The notes beneath the pieces are model-generated. The model was given only the letters and a program-made list of their open reading frames with translations, did not search any database and was not told the DNA's origin. From Candidatus Kapaibacterium sp. (GTDB taxonomy: Bacteria; Bacteroidota; Ignavibacteria; Kapaibacteriales; Kapaibacteriaceae): DNA of 40,858 nucleotides. Below are positions 8,556-19,771 of this stretch, piece after piece. Made by a program: the position numbers and the translations under genes. The first letter of the stretch is position 1. Each line of letters opens with the position of its first letter. The stretch is from NCBI GenBank assembly GCA_018882585.1, contig VFFB01000008.1, positions 1-40,858 on the forward strand, given 5' to 3'.

Positions 8556-10223
8556 CTAGTGTTGTTCAGAGAGTAGCGGTATTTCTATGCCAAATTTCCT
8601 TGCGTTGTGAATAGCTCGATCGTAGCCGGCATCAGCGTGTCGCAATATGCCCATTAGTGGGTCATATGTCAATACGCGTGCCAATTTTTGTGCTGCCAAG
8701 TCTGTTCCGTCGGCCACGGCGACCATCCCTGCGTGCAGTGACAGTCCCATGCCGACACCGCCGCCGTGATGGAGCGACACCCAAGTTGCTCCGCCCAAGG
8801 TATTCAGGGCGAAGTTCAGGTACACCCAGTCAGCGATGGCATCCGAGCCGTCCTTCATGGCTTCGGTTTCGCGGTGCGGTGATGCCACCGAACCGCAATC
8901 AAGGTGATCGCGGCCGATGACGATCGGCGCCGACACTGCTCCTGAACGTACCAACTCGTTGAACAAGTTCCCGGCCTTGGCGCGGTCGCCGTAGCCAAGC
9001 CAGCAGATGCGGGCGGGTAGACCTTGATAGCCGATGTGCTGCTGCGCTTCCCGGATCCACATATGCAGTTGCTCGTTCTCGGGGAATAAACGCATGATGG
9101 CGTCATCGGTTACACGGATATCTTCAGGATCGCCCGAAAGGGCCACCCAACGGAACGGTCCTTTGCCGTCGCAGAACAGCTCGCGCACAAAGGCCGGAAC
9201 GAAACCCGGGAAGTCAAAGGCATTGGCAACACCGGCATGGTCGCGAGCGATGCCCCGAATGTTGTTGCCGTAATCGAAGACCACTGCCCCCTTCTGCTGG
9301 AATGCCAACATGGCGGAAACATGTGCCCCGATTGAGGTGTGTGCACGTTCGATGTAGGTGGCGGGGTCCGACAGACGTAGCGTGTCGGCATCGGCCTTCG
9401 ACATGCCGGCGGGATAGTAGCCATGCAAGGGGTCGTGGGCCGACGTCTGGTCAGTGACCACGTCGGGCGTGATACCGCGGCGGACAAGTTCCGGCAGGAT
9501 CTCGGCCGCGTTGCCAACCAGTCCGATCGAGATCGGTTCGCGTCGCTCCTGATACTCGCGGATCACGGCCAAGGCCCCATCAAGATCGTCCATCCTGCGG
9601 TCTAGGTAGCCGTCACGGATCCGTTTGTCGATACGCGATGCATCGATTTCGATACAGAGAGCCGCAGCACCGGCAATGGTGGCGGCAAGGGGCTGTGCGC
9701 CACCCATCCCGCCGAGGCCGGCGGTCAGGAGGAAGCGGCCGTGCAGCGTGCCACCGAAGTGCTGCCGCGCGCACTCGGCGAACGTCTCGTAGGTGCCTTG
9801 CACAATGCCTTGCGTGCCGATGTAGATCCATGAGCCTGCCGTCATCTGGCCGTACATCATCAAGCCAAGAGCATCAAGACGGCGGAACTCGTCCCACGAA
9901 GCCCACTTCGGCACAAGGTTGGAATTCGCGATGATGACGCGAGGCGCACCCTCATGTGTAGGCACGACGCCGACGGGCTTGCCGCTTTGCACCAGCAGCG
10001 TCTCGTCGGGATGCATGTCTCGCAGACAGCCAAGAATGGCATCAAACGACTCCCAGTTACGTGCAGCCTTGCCAAAGCCGCCGTAGACGACAAGGTCTTC
10101 CGGCCGCTCGGCATTGTCGGGATCCAGGTTGTTCTGGATCATACGATATGCCGCTTCGATCTGCCAGTTCTTGCAGGTAAGCTGCGAGCCGCGCGGGGCG
10201 CGGACGATGCGAGAGGTGCTCAT
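8556..10223 (-). CDS. hutU: Urocanate hydratase
   Basis: Start [28 protein letters not shown]; contains [41 protein letters not shown] and [19 protein letters not shown]. Confidence 0.97.
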   Translation of the reverse strand: MSTSRIVRAPRGSQLTCKNWQIEAAYRMIQNNLDPDNAERPEDLVVYGGFGKAARNWESFDAILGCLRDMHPDETLLVQSGKPVGVVPTHEGAPRVIIANSNLVPKWASWDEFRRLDALGLMMYGQMTAGSWIYIGTQGIVQGTYETFAECARQHFGGTLHGRFLLTAGLGGMGGAQPLAATIAGAAALCIEIDASRIDKRIRDGYLDRRMDDLDGALAVIREYQERREPISIGLVGNAAEILPELVRRGITPDVVTDQTSAHDPLHGYYPAGMSKADADTLRLSDPATYIERAHTSIGAHVSAMLAFQQKGAVVFDYGNNIRGIARDHAGVANAFDFPGFVPAFVRELFCDGKGPFRWVALSGDPEDIRVTDDAIMRLFPENEQLHMWIREAQQHIGYQGLPARICWLGYGDRAKAGNLFNELVRSGAVSAPIVIGRDHLDCGSVASPHRETEAMKDGSDAIADWVYLNFALNTLGGATWVSLHHGGGVGMGLSLHAGMVAVADGTDLAAQKLARVLTYDPLMGILRHADAGYDRAIHNARKFGIEIPLLSEQH

Positions 10224-10296
10224 AGGGCTTGCTGGGTTAGGTTCGAACTGCTGGCGAAAACACCGGTTCAACGGTCGACGTTCCTGGGGGTATCCG

Positions 10297-10335
10297 TCCG
10301 ATCGGTCCGATCCGTCCGATCCGCCTTATCCGCCG
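10297..10335. repeat. 9-bp tandem micro-repeat (TCCGATCSG)n
   Basis: tccgtccgatcggtccgatccgtccgatccgccttatccgcc; a related run occurs at 26321-26350. Confidence 0.75.
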
Positions 10336-10337
10336 GC

Positions 10338-10694
10338 TCATCCCTTGGGGAACTGCTGGTCGATCTCGGCGATGGTTGCCGCTGTGAGTTTCTTCGACTC
10401 GAACACCGTACGGAGCATCTCCCAGGTGTAGATGCCCGAGTCGTGTCCGTCGTTCCACGCCGCCTGTACGCCGTAGTTGCCTACGGGCACCAGCGAGGCC
10501 AGCTCGTTCATGCCGGGCGCGAAGGTCTTGATGCCAACGAAGACCTGCTGACCCATGATCTCTTCGCCCGTGCAGTAGGCGCACGGACAAGCATCGCGAA
10601 GGTCGCTCAGCAGGATGCACGATGTGAAGCCGTCAGACCACGAACTTTCAAGGACGGCGGCATTGCGGCGTTTGAGCGAGGTAGGGCGTATCAT
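10338..10694 (-). CDS. DUF971 domain-containing protein
   Basis: LESSWSDGFTSCILLSDLRDACPCAYCTGE...VGNYGVQAAWNDGHDSGIYTWEMLR is typical of DUF971. Confidence 0.88.
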   Translation of the reverse strand: MIRPTSLKRRNAAVLESSWSDGFTSCILLSDLRDACPCAYCTGEEIMGQQVFVGIKTFAPGMNELASLVPVGNYGVQAAWNDGHDSGIYTWEMLRTVFESKKLTAATIAEIDQQFPKG

Positions 10695-10766
10695 GCTTCA
10701 AAATTACATGGTTGCAAGTCATTCATCGCGCATGCATGTTTGTCCGTGGAACGTGGGAGGCATCAG

Positions 10767-11678
10767 ATGCGAAACTTCATGATCGCTGTGCTGACGGTCA
10801 CGGCTCTGCCGGTGTACGGTCAGGCGCTCGTCAACCTCGACTTCGAAGAATGGAAGTTGTTCAAGGGGCAGTTGCTGTTCCGTGATTACGAGGAACCTAC
10901 CGGCTGGACCTCGGGCAACGGCGTCATCCACGTTGCACCGAACACCGATGCGCTGACGTCGAAGTCGTCAGACGCGTCCAGCGGCAGCTACTGCGTGCAG
11001 ATGACAACACGCAACATCTTTGGACAGATCGCCGCAGGGACGTGCTATACGGGGAAGTTCGAGATCAACCTGAGCGACCCGGTGAAGAGCGCGAAGCTGG
11101 GGATACCGTACACGGACAGACCCGCTGTGTTTGCCGGTATGCATCGCTATGCTCCCGTGAACAATGACTCGGCCACGCTGTACTGCGTCCTGTCAAAATG
11201 GGATGGCTCGGCACAACGACGCGTTACCGTCGGCGAGGCGCGCCACGTGGTCTATAAGTCTGTGCCCACATGGACGCCGTTCTCGTTTCCGATCGAGTAT
11301 GGATCGTCTGACGCCCCAGATACGATCACGGTCGTATTCGCCGCAAGTGCAGGAGGCGACCTGATGAAGGGCGAGGTGGGCAGTACGCTTTGGATCGATG
11401 CGGTACACATAGGCGCGGCCACGTCGGTGGCTGTTACGCCGGAAACGCACGGCGCGGTTACGGTGGTTGACCGTATAATGTCGACGCAGGTGTCAGACCA
11501 TGCAATGTCGACCGTGACGGTCTATGCGCTGGACGGGCGTCGGCTGTGGCAAGAGGACGTCAACGGGCCGACGCTCTACCTTGGCGGAATACCTTCGGGT
11601 CCCGTCCTGATCGAGATCGGCCTGCAAAGCCCAGACGGGTCGCACGTCTGCCACCGCCTGATGACCGTACTGCCATGA
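10767..11678 (+). CDS. Secreted protein with PCMD-like (carbohydrate metabolism) domain and sorting-domain-like C-terminus
   Basis: Signal peptide MRNFMIAVLTVTALPVYGQ, NLDFEEWKLF...GWTSGNGV, and a C-terminus STVTVYALDGRRLWQ...GGIPSGPVLIEI resembling T9SS type A sorting domains. Confidence 0.65.
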   Translation: MRNFMIAVLTVTALPVYGQALVNLDFEEWKLFKGQLLFRDYEEPTGWTSGNGVIHVAPNTDALTSKSSDASSGSYCVQMTTRNIFGQIAAGTCYTGKFEINLSDPVKSAKLGIPYTDRPAVFAGMHRYAPVNNDSATLYCVLSKWDGSAQRRVTVGEARHVVYKSVPTWTPFSFPIEYGSSDAPDTITVVFAASAGGDLMKGEVGSTLWIDAVHIGAATSVAVTPETHGAVTVVDRIMSTQVSDHAMSTVTVYALDGRRLWQEDVNGPTLYLGGIPSGPVLIEIGLQSPDGSHVCHRLMTVLP

Positions 11679-12385
11679 AATGGCTTGTTGCAGCGCTGAC
11701 GCTCCTGCTGCAGTTGGCAGCGTCGCAAGCGCAGCCGCTGATGCTTCAGGCAGGCATCACCGTGGGTACGCCTATTCCCATGGGCGATATCCCGGAAGGC
11801 GCCACGGGGGCGCCAGTGCCGAAACTGACGTTTGCCATGGAGACGTTGTTCGATATCGGCGGACCTTGGGCCGTGGCCACGGAGATACGCGCCTGCGGCT
11901 ATGGTTCGACGTTTTCGACGCCCCTTATCAACCAACCGATCATTGACAAAGTGCCGGTGCGGATCGCTGACGGTTCGACGGTGATCTACGAGGTCGAAAC
12001 GATCTTCAATGGTTCGTCGACGGGAACCTTCGACAACACGTATGTGCAGGTGCCCGTGCTGTTGTCGTACCGGCTGAGCGACGCGTGGGACGTCCTTGCC
12101 GGTCCATACGTGGCTTGGATGGTGGCCACACGGTCGAATGCGCGAGGCGTAGGAACGGTGGGCATCAGGCCTGAGATTGTAGAGCGCGACATGGAGTTCG
12201 GCGACCGCCTTGCAGAGATCGATTACGGCGTGCAGATCGGTACGCAGACGTCGCTGAGCAGTTCCGTTGTGCTTGATACGCGCATGGTCGTGGGACTTGT
12301 GAGCGTCTTCGACGCATCGTACAAAACCGTCGACCAAGCCCTGCACAACCTGTACCTGCATGTCGGCCTTGGATATCGGCTTTAG
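11675..12385 (+). CDS. Outer-membrane beta-barrel (PorT-like) protein
   Basis: Signal peptide [20 protein letters not shown]; alternating strands, [28 protein letters not shown], terminal LHVGLGYRL; start overlaps the preceding stop (ATGA). Confidence 0.75.
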   Translation: MKWLVAALTLLLQLAASQAQPLMLQAGITVGTPIPMGDIPEGATGAPVPKLTFAMETLFDIGGPWAVATEIRACGYGSTFSTPLINQPIIDKVPVRIADGSTVIYEVETIFNGSSTGTFDNTYVQVPVLLSYRLSDAWDVLAGPYVAWMVATRSNARGVGTVGIRPEIVERDMEFGDRLAEIDYGVQIGTQTSLSSSVVLDTRMVVGLVSVFDASYKTVDQALHNLYLHVGLGYRL

Positions 12386-12423
12386 CCGACAACTGTGTCG
12401 TCGTGCCGCCGTATGTTTGCGGC

Positions 12424-13776
12424 ATGGAATCGCGTTACAAGTCATTTGTTGCCATCGAGCAGCTTGCCGACAAGGTTGGCGAAACGGTAACCCTACATGG
12501 TTGGGTCTACGACAAGACCGAAAAGGGTAAGCTCATTTTCATCAAACTGCGGGACGGATCGGGCACCGTGCAAGGTGTTCTGTTCAAGCCGAATGTGGCC
12601 GAAGATGTCTTCGCTGCCGCGTCGTCGCTGACGCAGGAATCAAGCGTGTCGATCACGGGTACTGTCCGCGCTGAACAGCGCGCGCCAGGCGGCGTCGAAG
12701 TCGATGTTACCGAGGTGCGCGTATGGCAGATCGCCCGCGACTATCCGATCACGCCCAAGGAACACGGCGTCGAGTTCCTGATGGAGCACCGCCACCTGTG
12801 GTTGCGCTCGGCCAGGCAGCACGCCATCATGCGCGTGCGCGCACAGGTGATCAAGGCCATCCGTGACTTCTTTGACGGCAATGGCTTCAAGCTGATGGAC
12901 TCGCCGATCTTCACGCCGAATGCCTGCGAAGGCACGTCGACGCTGTTCGAGACGGAGTACTTCGATCTTGGCAAGGCCTACCTGACGCAGTCGGGTCAGC
13001 TCTACGCCGAAGCATCAGCCATGGCCCTTGGCAAGGTCTATACCTTCGGTCCGACCTTCCGCGCCGAGAAGTCAAAGACGCGGCGTCACCTGACGGAGTT
13101 CTGGATGGTCGAGCCCGAGATGGCCTACTTCGACCTGAACGACGACATGGACCTTGCGGAAGACCTCGTGGTATATATCGTCGAGCAGTGTCTGAAGAAT
13201 TGTCAGCGCGAGCTGGCAACACTTGGCCGTGACATCGCGAAACTCGAGAAGATCAAGCGTCCGTTCTACCGCATGAGTTACACCGAAGCTGTCGATTGGC
13301 TGAATGCGAACAACGTGAAGCTCAATCGCAAGCAGGCAGACGGATCGGAGATCCAGATTGACTTCCCCTGGGGTGAAGACTTCGGCGCTCCGCAGGAAGA
13401 GGCGATCATGACGCAGTTCGATCGGCCCTGCATCATCCATCGGTATCCGTCGGAGGTCAAGGCCTTCTACATGAAGCGCGACCCAGAGAATTCGAAGGTC
13501 GTTCTTGCGATGGACATGCTGGCTCCCGAAGGTGCCGGCGAGATCATCGGCGGCTCGCAACGCGAAGACGATCATGACCTGCTGCTTGAGCGGCTGCGTC
13601 ACGAGGGTCTTCCCGAAGAAGCTTTCCAATGGTATCTCGACCTTCGCAAGTTCGGATCGGTACCGCATAGCGGCTTCGGCCTTGGCGTCGAACGCACCGT
13701 GAAGTGGATCACCGGCGCCGAGCATATCCGTGAGGTGATTCCGTTCCCGCGGATGATCTATCGCATCGTACCCTGA
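12424..13776 (+). CDS. asnS: Asparagine--tRNA ligase
   Basis: [29 protein letters not shown] (OB fold), [25 protein letters not shown], and [27 protein letters not shown]. Confidence 0.96.
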   Translation: MESRYKSFVAIEQLADKVGETVTLHGWVYDKTEKGKLIFIKLRDGSGTVQGVLFKPNVAEDVFAAASSLTQESSVSITGTVRAEQRAPGGVEVDVTEVRVWQIARDYPITPKEHGVEFLMEHRHLWLRSARQHAIMRVRAQVIKAIRDFFDGNGFKLMDSPIFTPNACEGTSTLFETEYFDLGKAYLTQSGQLYAEASAMALGKVYTFGPTFRAEKSKTRRHLTEFWMVEPEMAYFDLNDDMDLAEDLVVYIVEQCLKNCQRELATLGRDIAKLEKIKRPFYRMSYTEAVDWLNANNVKLNRKQADGSEIQIDFPWGEDFGAPQEEAIMTQFDRPCIIHRYPSEVKAFYMKRDPENSKVVLAMDMLAPEGAGEIIGGSQREDDHDLLLERLRHEGLPEEAFQWYLDLRKFGSVPHSGFGLGVERTVKWITGAEHIREVIPFPRMIYRIVP

Positions 13777-13869
13777 CGGAACTGCGCGACAATACTCTGA
13801 CACCACACCAACCACGGTGGTTCTGCCTTTGTGGTATCACCGAGCATCTCTGAACGAACGAAATACGAC

Positions 13870-15651
13870 ATGGAAGCCACAGCGAAGACCGGCGCAGAAC
13901 ACGTAATATGGGACCTTTCGGACCTCTATCCCTCCACCGAAGACGATCGCTTCAAGAGCGACCTTTCGGGCATTGCCCAACGCGCGGAAGCGTTCCGCGC
14001 CGCTTGGTCGGGACGGTTCCCGACGGCGACGGATGCCGAAATGGTGACGTTCATCGAGGAGTACAGCGATATCGTCCAGACGGCCGACCGGCTGGGATCA
14101 TTCTCGCATCTGCGGTGGACGACGAACACCGACGACCCCGAGTACGGCCGGACGCTGCAGACAGTCCGCGAAACGCTGACGTCGGCCTGGCAGTGGCTCG
14201 TCTTCGTGTCGACCGAAATGAACACCCTCGAAGAGTCGCGCCTGGACCACTTCATCAACGCCCCTTCCCTTGCCCCTTGGAAGCACTGGTTCGAAGTAGT
14301 GAAGAATACGCGAAAGCACGTGCTGAGCGAAGACGTCGAGAAGGTGCTGAGCGAGAAGAGCCTGACGTCGCGCGCTGCGTGGGTGCGGCTGCATGACGAA
14401 CTGATGGCTGCCGAGTCGTATTCGCTGGACGGGCAGGACTATACCGAAGCGCAGATCCTGAAGATGCTCCACGACCCTGATCGTGCGAAGCGGAAGGCTG
14501 CGGCAGAGGTGTTCTCGAACGGTCTGAAGAAGGGCTCGAAGACGCATGCCTTTATCTACAACACGGTGATCGCCGATGTTGCCAGCAACACCCGCATGCG
14601 CAAGTACAACACGTGGGTCTCGTCGCGCAATGAAGACAACGAAGTCAGCGATGCTTCGGTGCAGGCATTGATCGACGCCGTCGTGGGTCGCTACGGCATC
14701 GTCGAACGATTCTACACCCTGAAGCGCCGTCTGCTTGGCCTTGACGAAATGTTGGACTACGATCGCTACGCACCTGTAGGTGGCGACTCGGGCTGGTGGA
14801 CGTGGGATCAGTGTCGCGAGCTGGTCGTGAAGGCCTATGGCGACTTCCATGCCGAGGCAGGCGAGATCGCATCCATGTTCTTCGACAAGCCGTGGATCCA
14901 CGCCCCCGTCTTGAAGGGCAAGAATGGCGGTGCCTACAGTGCCGGTACCGTTCCCTCGGCCCACCCCTACGTCTTCCTGAACTACATGGGTACGAATCGT
15001 GACGTCCAAGTCGTGGCACACGAACTTGGTCACGGCATCCATCAATACCTGTCACGCCGTCAGGGACAGCTGCTGGCAGACACGCCGCTCACGATCGCCG
15101 AAACGGCCAGTGTGTTTGGCGAGATGTTGACGTTCCAAACGTTGCTCGACCGCATGACGTCGAAGGAAGAGCGTCTTACGCTGATCATGGGTAAGCTGGA
15201 CGATATCATCGCCACCGTGTTCCGCCAGATCGCCCTGAACCGTTTCGAAGATGCCATGCACGTGACGCGTGCTGCCGAGGGCGAACTCAGCGTCGACCGT
15301 CTGTGCGAACTGTGGATGTCTACGCAACAGACGCAGTTCGGCTCCAGCGTGACCTTCACCGAAGGCTATCGCTACTGGTGGTCGTACATCTCGCACTTCA
15401 TGCATGTGCCGGGCTACGTGTACGCCTATGCCTATGGCGAGCTGCTCGTCCTTGCACTCTACGGCATCTACCGCCGCGAAGGAGCGTCCTTCCCCGAGAA
15501 GTACATGGACCTGTTGCGTGCCGGTGGTTCCAAGTCGCCCGAGGAGCTGCTGGCTCCATTCGGTTGCGATATCAACGACCCATCGTTTTGGAATGTGGGT
15601 CTGGACGCCATTGAGCAATTGTTGCAGGAAGCCGAATCGCTGGCTTCGTAA
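13870..15651 (+). CDS. pepF: Oligoendopeptidase F family M3 metallopeptidase
   Basis: Zinc motif VVAHELGHGIHQYLSRRQG and M3B-type EGYRYWWSYISHFMHVPGYVYAYAYGELLVLALY. Confidence 0.95.
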   Translation: MEATAKTGAEHVIWDLSDLYPSTEDDRFKSDLSGIAQRAEAFRAAWSGRFPTATDAEMVTFIEEYSDIVQTADRLGSFSHLRWTTNTDDPEYGRTLQTVRETLTSAWQWLVFVSTEMNTLEESRLDHFINAPSLAPWKHWFEVVKNTRKHVLSEDVEKVLSEKSLTSRAAWVRLHDELMAAESYSLDGQDYTEAQILKMLHDPDRAKRKAAAEVFSNGLKKGSKTHAFIYNTVIADVASNTRMRKYNTWVSSRNEDNEVSDASVQALIDAVVGRYGIVERFYTLKRRLLGLDEMLDYDRYAPVGGDSGWWTWDQCRELVVKAYGDFHAEAGEIASMFFDKPWIHAPVLKGKNGGAYSAGTVPSAHPYVFLNYMGTNRDVQVVAHELGHGIHQYLSRRQGQLLADTPLTIAETASVFGEMLTFQTLLDRMTSKEERLTLIMGKLDDIIATVFRQIALNRFEDAMHVTRAAEGELSVDRLCELWMSTQQTQFGSSVTFTEGYRYWWSYISHFMHVPGYVYAYAYGELLVLALYGIYRREGASFPEKYMDLLRAGGSKSPEELLAPFGCDINDPSFWNVGLDAIEQLLQEAESLAS

Positions 15652-15660
15652 GGGGCGGCG

Positions 15661-16578
15661 TTACTTCACCTTATCGGCCAACGTCAGCACGGCATTGACG
15701 TAGGCGCCGCTGTTGTTGTAGTGGCGAACGGCGGCGCGATGACTCTCGTCGGTTTCGGCCCAGCCGTTCGACCGAAGGTAGTTGCCAACGCTATGCATGG
15801 CGTCGGCGCGGTTGAACAGGTCGATACGTCCGTCGCCATTTCCATCACGAGCCCACCGTTGGTACGACGAGGGCAGGAACTGCGGCAAGCCGAAGGCACC
15901 GGCCCATGAGCCGTACAACGACATGATATCCAGGCCATGCTGTTGCTCGACAGCCTGCATGGCCTTGAGTTGTTCGATGGCCCAATTGGTCTTGCGCGCG
16001 GCCTTGGCCATGACGAGCGCTCGCACAGAGTCGACCTGCTGCGGCGTGAGCGTCGTATCCTGCGCGACGGCCCGAACATTTTGTTCGATGAACTCCGGTT
16101 CCGACGCAAGGGCAACGCTCAGGTAGACGCTTGGCAGGTGGTGCCGACCAAGAACACGGCCATATTTTGTTTCGACCCAGATGATGGACGCGATCACTTC
16201 CTTGGGAACGCTGTACGTGCGCTCGCAGGCGCTGAGCAGCGAATCATGATCGGCAATGAACTGGCGCACCCGCCGCACGCTGGCAGCATCGTAGTTGTGC
16301 GCGTAGTTCGGCTTGATGGCAAAGTTGGTCACGTTGATGCGGACCAGGTCGCGATTGAATCTCGTCTCGGGCTCCGTGATCAGTCTGATCGCAAACGACG
16401 AATCGACGCCGCGCGCAGTCACAACGTCGAGCGCGCGACCCAACATCGACCGTTTGACCACGACATTCCTCGAGGCAGGGTCGGGGTCGGGTGCACCGGT
16501 CGACAAGATGCTGACTCCAAGAATGACGGCGAAAAGAGCTGACAGAGAGATCATGAAGATGGCTGCATGTTGGCGCAT
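15661..16578 (-). CDS. Lytic murein transglycosylase (MltB-like)
   Basis: YSVPKEVIASIIWVETKYGRVLGRHHL...SLYGSWAGAFGLPQFLPSSYQRWARDGNGDGRIDLFNRADAMHSVGNYLRSNGW; hydrophobic N-terminus. Confidence 0.92.
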   Translation of the reverse strand: MRQHAAIFMISLSALFAVILGVSILSTGAPDPDPASRNVVVKRSMLGRALDVVTARGVDSSFAIRLITEPETRFNRDLVRINVTNFAIKPNYAHNYDAASVRRVRQFIADHDSLLSACERTYSVPKEVIASIIWVETKYGRVLGRHHLPSVYLSVALASEPEFIEQNVRAVAQDTTLTPQQVDSVRALVMAKAARKTNWAIEQLKAMQAVEQQHGLDIMSLYGSWAGAFGLPQFLPSSYQRWARDGNGDGRIDLFNRADAMHSVGNYLRSNGWAETDESHRAAVRHYNNSGAYVNAVLTLADKVK

Positions 16579-16646
16579 GACGCACGAAATAACGAAGTTG
16601 TATCGTCTTGGAAGGGCCGAAAAAACACACAGTTGTCCACACCCCG

Positions 16647-17402
16647 ATGCACACACACACCGCAACATCCCAACGCATCGCGATCATGCTGATCGCAATC
16701 TGTTCCATCACCGCAGCAGCAGTTGCTCAGCCGCGATTGTCGATGCCGGCCGTGCACGATTGGGGAACGGTCACGGCGTCGAATTCGACGGTCGACGTGC
16801 AGCAGGTGTCTGCCGTGATACCACTGGTCAACACGGGCACGTCACCGCTGAAGATCAAGGAAGTCCGCACAAGTTGCGGCTGCACGTCGGCGCCGCTCGA
16901 CAAGGACTCGCTCGCCCCGGGCGATACCGCGCGACTGAGCGTAACGTTGAATCTTCCGAACGGCAACGGTCCTATCGAGAAGTACATCACGATCTTCACG
17001 AACGAGGTCGAGACAAAGCCCCATATCCTTTCCATCAAGGCGAATGTGCAACGCGCCCTGCAGCTTTCGTCCAGCCATATCGCATTCCCTCCAGGTGTGG
17101 TGAATACTCCGCACACAGGTACAATCACCGTGACATCGAACAATGCCAAGCCAGTGACCATTACGTTTTCTTCGGACATTCCAACATTGTCGATCGGGCC
17201 GGCAAAGACATTTGTCCTTAATAAGGGCGAATCAAAAGACGTGTTCTTCACGTTCACGCCCGACGCTGTTGGCACGTATTCGGTCAAAGCTCTGCTCACA
17301 ACCGATCTTGCCGGCTACGAGATGATTGCCCTATCGGGATTCGGCACTGCCACGTTGAATGCAAGTGACCCAGCACCAACCTTCATGAAGATCGGCGACT
17401 GA
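16647..17402 (+). CDS. DUF1573 domain-containing secreted protein
   Basis: HDWGTVTASNSTVDVQQVSAVIPLVNTGTSPLKIKEVRTSCGCTSAPLDKDSLAPGDTARLSV is the DUF1573 pattern; signal-like N-terminus. Confidence 0.88.
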   Translation: MHTHTATSQRIAIMLIAICSITAAAVAQPRLSMPAVHDWGTVTASNSTVDVQQVSAVIPLVNTGTSPLKIKEVRTSCGCTSAPLDKDSLAPGDTARLSVTLNLPNGNGPIEKYITIFTNEVETKPHILSIKANVQRALQLSSSHIAFPPGVVNTPHTGTITVTSNNAKPVTITFSSDIPTLSIGPAKTFVLNKGESKDVFFTFTPDAVGTYSVKALLTTDLAGYEMIALSGFGTATLNASDPAPTFMKIGD

Positions 17403-17428
17403 TCGCAGCGCCTTCGCATAAACGCAAA

Positions 17429-19651
17429 TCAGCGCTTCTGCCAACGAGCAGCGGTTGAATGGATGCCGGTAGTGATTAAGGCAGACAATGTCATGCCAAG
17501 AAGAACATCCTGCAACGCTGCCCCCTGCATCGTGTCCATCTCGAAGAATACTCGCACCCATTCGACTGGTGGTAAGGAGGGGGCAAGGAGTACGCCAAGG
17601 AAGAGCGCTGCAGCACCTGTGGCAAAACGTGCGATCATGCGGCGCGTGGGCGCATGCGTATCGACATAGGGGAGGGACGCAAGCACCGACGCGAGAAGTG
17701 CCGAATAGGTGGTGAAGGCTGTGATGCCGGTTGCCGAGGGCAGCGTGCCTGTCGCAAGCACGGACAGTGCGGCGGCCAAGCTCGTCAAGCCGCAGTAGCG
17801 GGCGATCTCGCGATAGGCCGACCTCACGGCAGTGTCTGACCGGGAACGCGCGGCCAGAACGGTCGACGGTATGGCCACAGCCAGGATGGCGATCAGGCCA
17901 CCACGTCGCGGCGTCAGCATGGCGGGTGTCCACGATGCTGCAGCCAGTAGCGCCGCGATCAGCAGTACTGCATTCTTGGCTAAAAAGATCTTGGCAATAT
18001 GCATGATGGTGCGCATCGTGATGCGCCCCTCGTAGATCAATGATGGCAGTACACCGATCGAGGCTGCATCAAGAACGATGTCGGCAACGTGCTGTGCCAC
18101 CGGAGCGGCATCGGGGGCAGCAATTCCTACATGCGCTTCGCGCAAGGCGGGGATGTCGTTGATGCCATCGCCGACGAAGGCAACGTGGTGGCCGCCGTCC
18201 TGCAATGCGCTGACGTAGACCTGCTTGTCCGACGGGAACATGCGCGCCTTGAGATACGTCCGGGGCAGGAGAACTCCGGCGCTGTCCAGCCGGCCCACCC
18301 GCGACAATACGCGGAGCGCTGACTCCGGAGCGTCGCCGGTAAGGACATGCACATCGATGTGAGATGCATCAAGATCACGAAGCAGGCGTGCGGCATCATC
18401 GCGCATAGTGTCGTCGAGAACAACCCAGCATAGCGGCCGAAACGAGGCTTGCATGCCGTCGATGGACGATGCCCTGCCGAACATTACGACACGGTCTGTC
18501 GAATGGGCAGCGGGAATCTTCACGCCGGGTGCCAGAACGTGGCCGGAGCCAAGGACGTACCAATCGCCGCTACCTTCGCGCACCGCGCTGAAGCGCCGTT
18601 GCGACGTGAAGGGAATCCGGTCGACGATGTTCAACGTCTCGGCGTGATCTACGTGCAGCTCCTGCAGGGCGCGCATCGTGGGCTGCGCATCGTCCATGCC
18701 CACGGCAAACGCGCGCAGCGTGGATGCAAGCTGCTGCTGCGAGAGATCGGCAAGCGGCACGATGGCTGCCACTGATGTCCGACGCTCGGTGAGCGTTCCG
18801 GTCTTGTCGAAACAGACATCGGTGACCGAGGCAAGATGTTCGATGCTTGACAGGTGCTGCGCGAACACGCCTACCTTGGCCACTCGGGCAACGCACAGCG
18901 CAAAGGTCACCGTCGAAAACAAGACCAAGCCCTCGGGAATCAGCCCAAGGACGATGGCCGCCGTCTGGCGTATCGCATCTGCATCAAGGTCGTGCCGCTG
19001 CAGGCGAAACACAAGGTCGATCACGGCGATGGCGACGGCCAGCACGAACGACGCTTCGAACAGACGGTTGATGCGTCGTTGCATCGGTGATGTAGCAAGC
19101 GACAGATGCGACGCCGACTGTGCGATATGTGCCGCCGCCGTGTCGGCGCCGGCACTGGTCACTCGGACGCTGCCGCTCCCGGCCACGCACACGGAGCCGG
19201 CCATGAGCGCGTCGCCTACGCCGCATGCATGCGGTGCCGCCTCGCCCGTCAGCATACTCGTGTCGATCTCAAGCGCCGCCGACGTCACAACGTTGCCGTC
19301 GCCCGGCAAGATGCTTCCGGGCGCAAGCACGACGGTATCGCCAACGACCACCTCGTCGCTGTCTGCCGTCAGGCGCTGCCCGTTCCGTTCGACCATGACG
19401 GTGTGCCGCAGTGCTCGTGCTGCGCGTTCCACGGCGCGATGCGCCCGCACTTCCTGCGCAACAGCCAGGATGTTGTTCGAGATCACGGAGAGCACAACGC
19501 CGACAGCGTCGAGCAGGAAACGTACATCCTGCTTCCAGATGTAAACGGCTGCTAGCGCTGCGAGCAACACGACGTTCAACGCATTGAATGGTGTGAACGT
19601 ATTCGATAGGATAATCGATCGCAGCGATCGGTTCGCGGGGGTAGGACTCAC
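17429..19651 (-). CDS. P-type (HAD-IC) cation-transporting ATPase, CtpE-like
   Basis: CFDKTGTLTERR phosphorylation motif, DTSMLTGEAAP, VAFVGDGINDIPALREA, and LGLIPEGL in M4 with no CPx motif; N-terminus LSNTFTPFNALN...QEVRAHRAVERAA. GTG start at 19651 inferred; the ORF extends to 19753. Confidence 0.87.
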   Translation of the reverse strand: MSPTPANRSLRSIILSNTFTPFNALNVVLLAALAAVYIWKQDVRFLLDAVGVVLSVISNNILAVAQEVRAHRAVERAARALRHTVMVERNGQRLTADSDEVVVGDTVVLAPGSILPGDGNVVTSAALEIDTSMLTGEAAPHACGVGDALMAGSVCVAGSGSVRVTSAGADTAAAHIAQSASHLSLATSPMQRRINRLFEASFVLAVAIAVIDLVFRLQRHDLDADAIRQTAAIVLGLIPEGLVLFSTVTFALCVARVAKVGVFAQHLSSIEHLASVTDVCFDKTGTLTERRTSVAAIVPLADLSQQQLASTLRAFAVGMDDAQPTMRALQELHVDHAETLNIVDRIPFTSQRRFSAVREGSGDWYVLGSGHVLAPGVKIPAAHSTDRVVMFGRASSIDGMQASFRPLCWVVLDDTMRDDAARLLRDLDASHIDVHVLTGDAPESALRVLSRVGRLDSAGVLLPRTYLKARMFPSDKQVYVSALQDGGHHVAFVGDGINDIPALREAHVGIAAPDAAPVAQHVADIVLDAASIGVLPSLIYEGRITMRTIMHIAKIFLAKNAVLLIAALLAAASWTPAMLTPRRGGLIAILAVAIPSTVLAARSRSDTAVRSAYREIARYCGLTSLAAALSVLATGTLPSATGITAFTTYSALLASVLASLPYVDTHAPTRRMIARFATGAAALFLGVLLAPSLPPVEWVRVFFEMDTMQGAALQDVLLGMTLSALITTGIHSTAARWQKR

Positions 19652-19771
19652 GACCGAAAGATACGTCCGCGCTTGAGCTTCCGCCTCTAATCGTCGACAG
19701 CAACAGCGGGTATTAAACTTTTGCATGTTACCATTGGTCGATTGCGCGGTCAATGATAAACTGGAGCCTCT

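Noticed and set aside
13790-13850. AACCAC-G-GTGGTT dyad downstream of asnS as a terminator
   Set aside because: Short symmetric arms with essentially no loop and no T-run; not convincing.
18678-19544. Plus-strand ORFs opposite the P-type ATPase (288 aa and others)
   Set aside because: Low-complexity Ser/Arg/Thr composition, antisense to a confident CDS.
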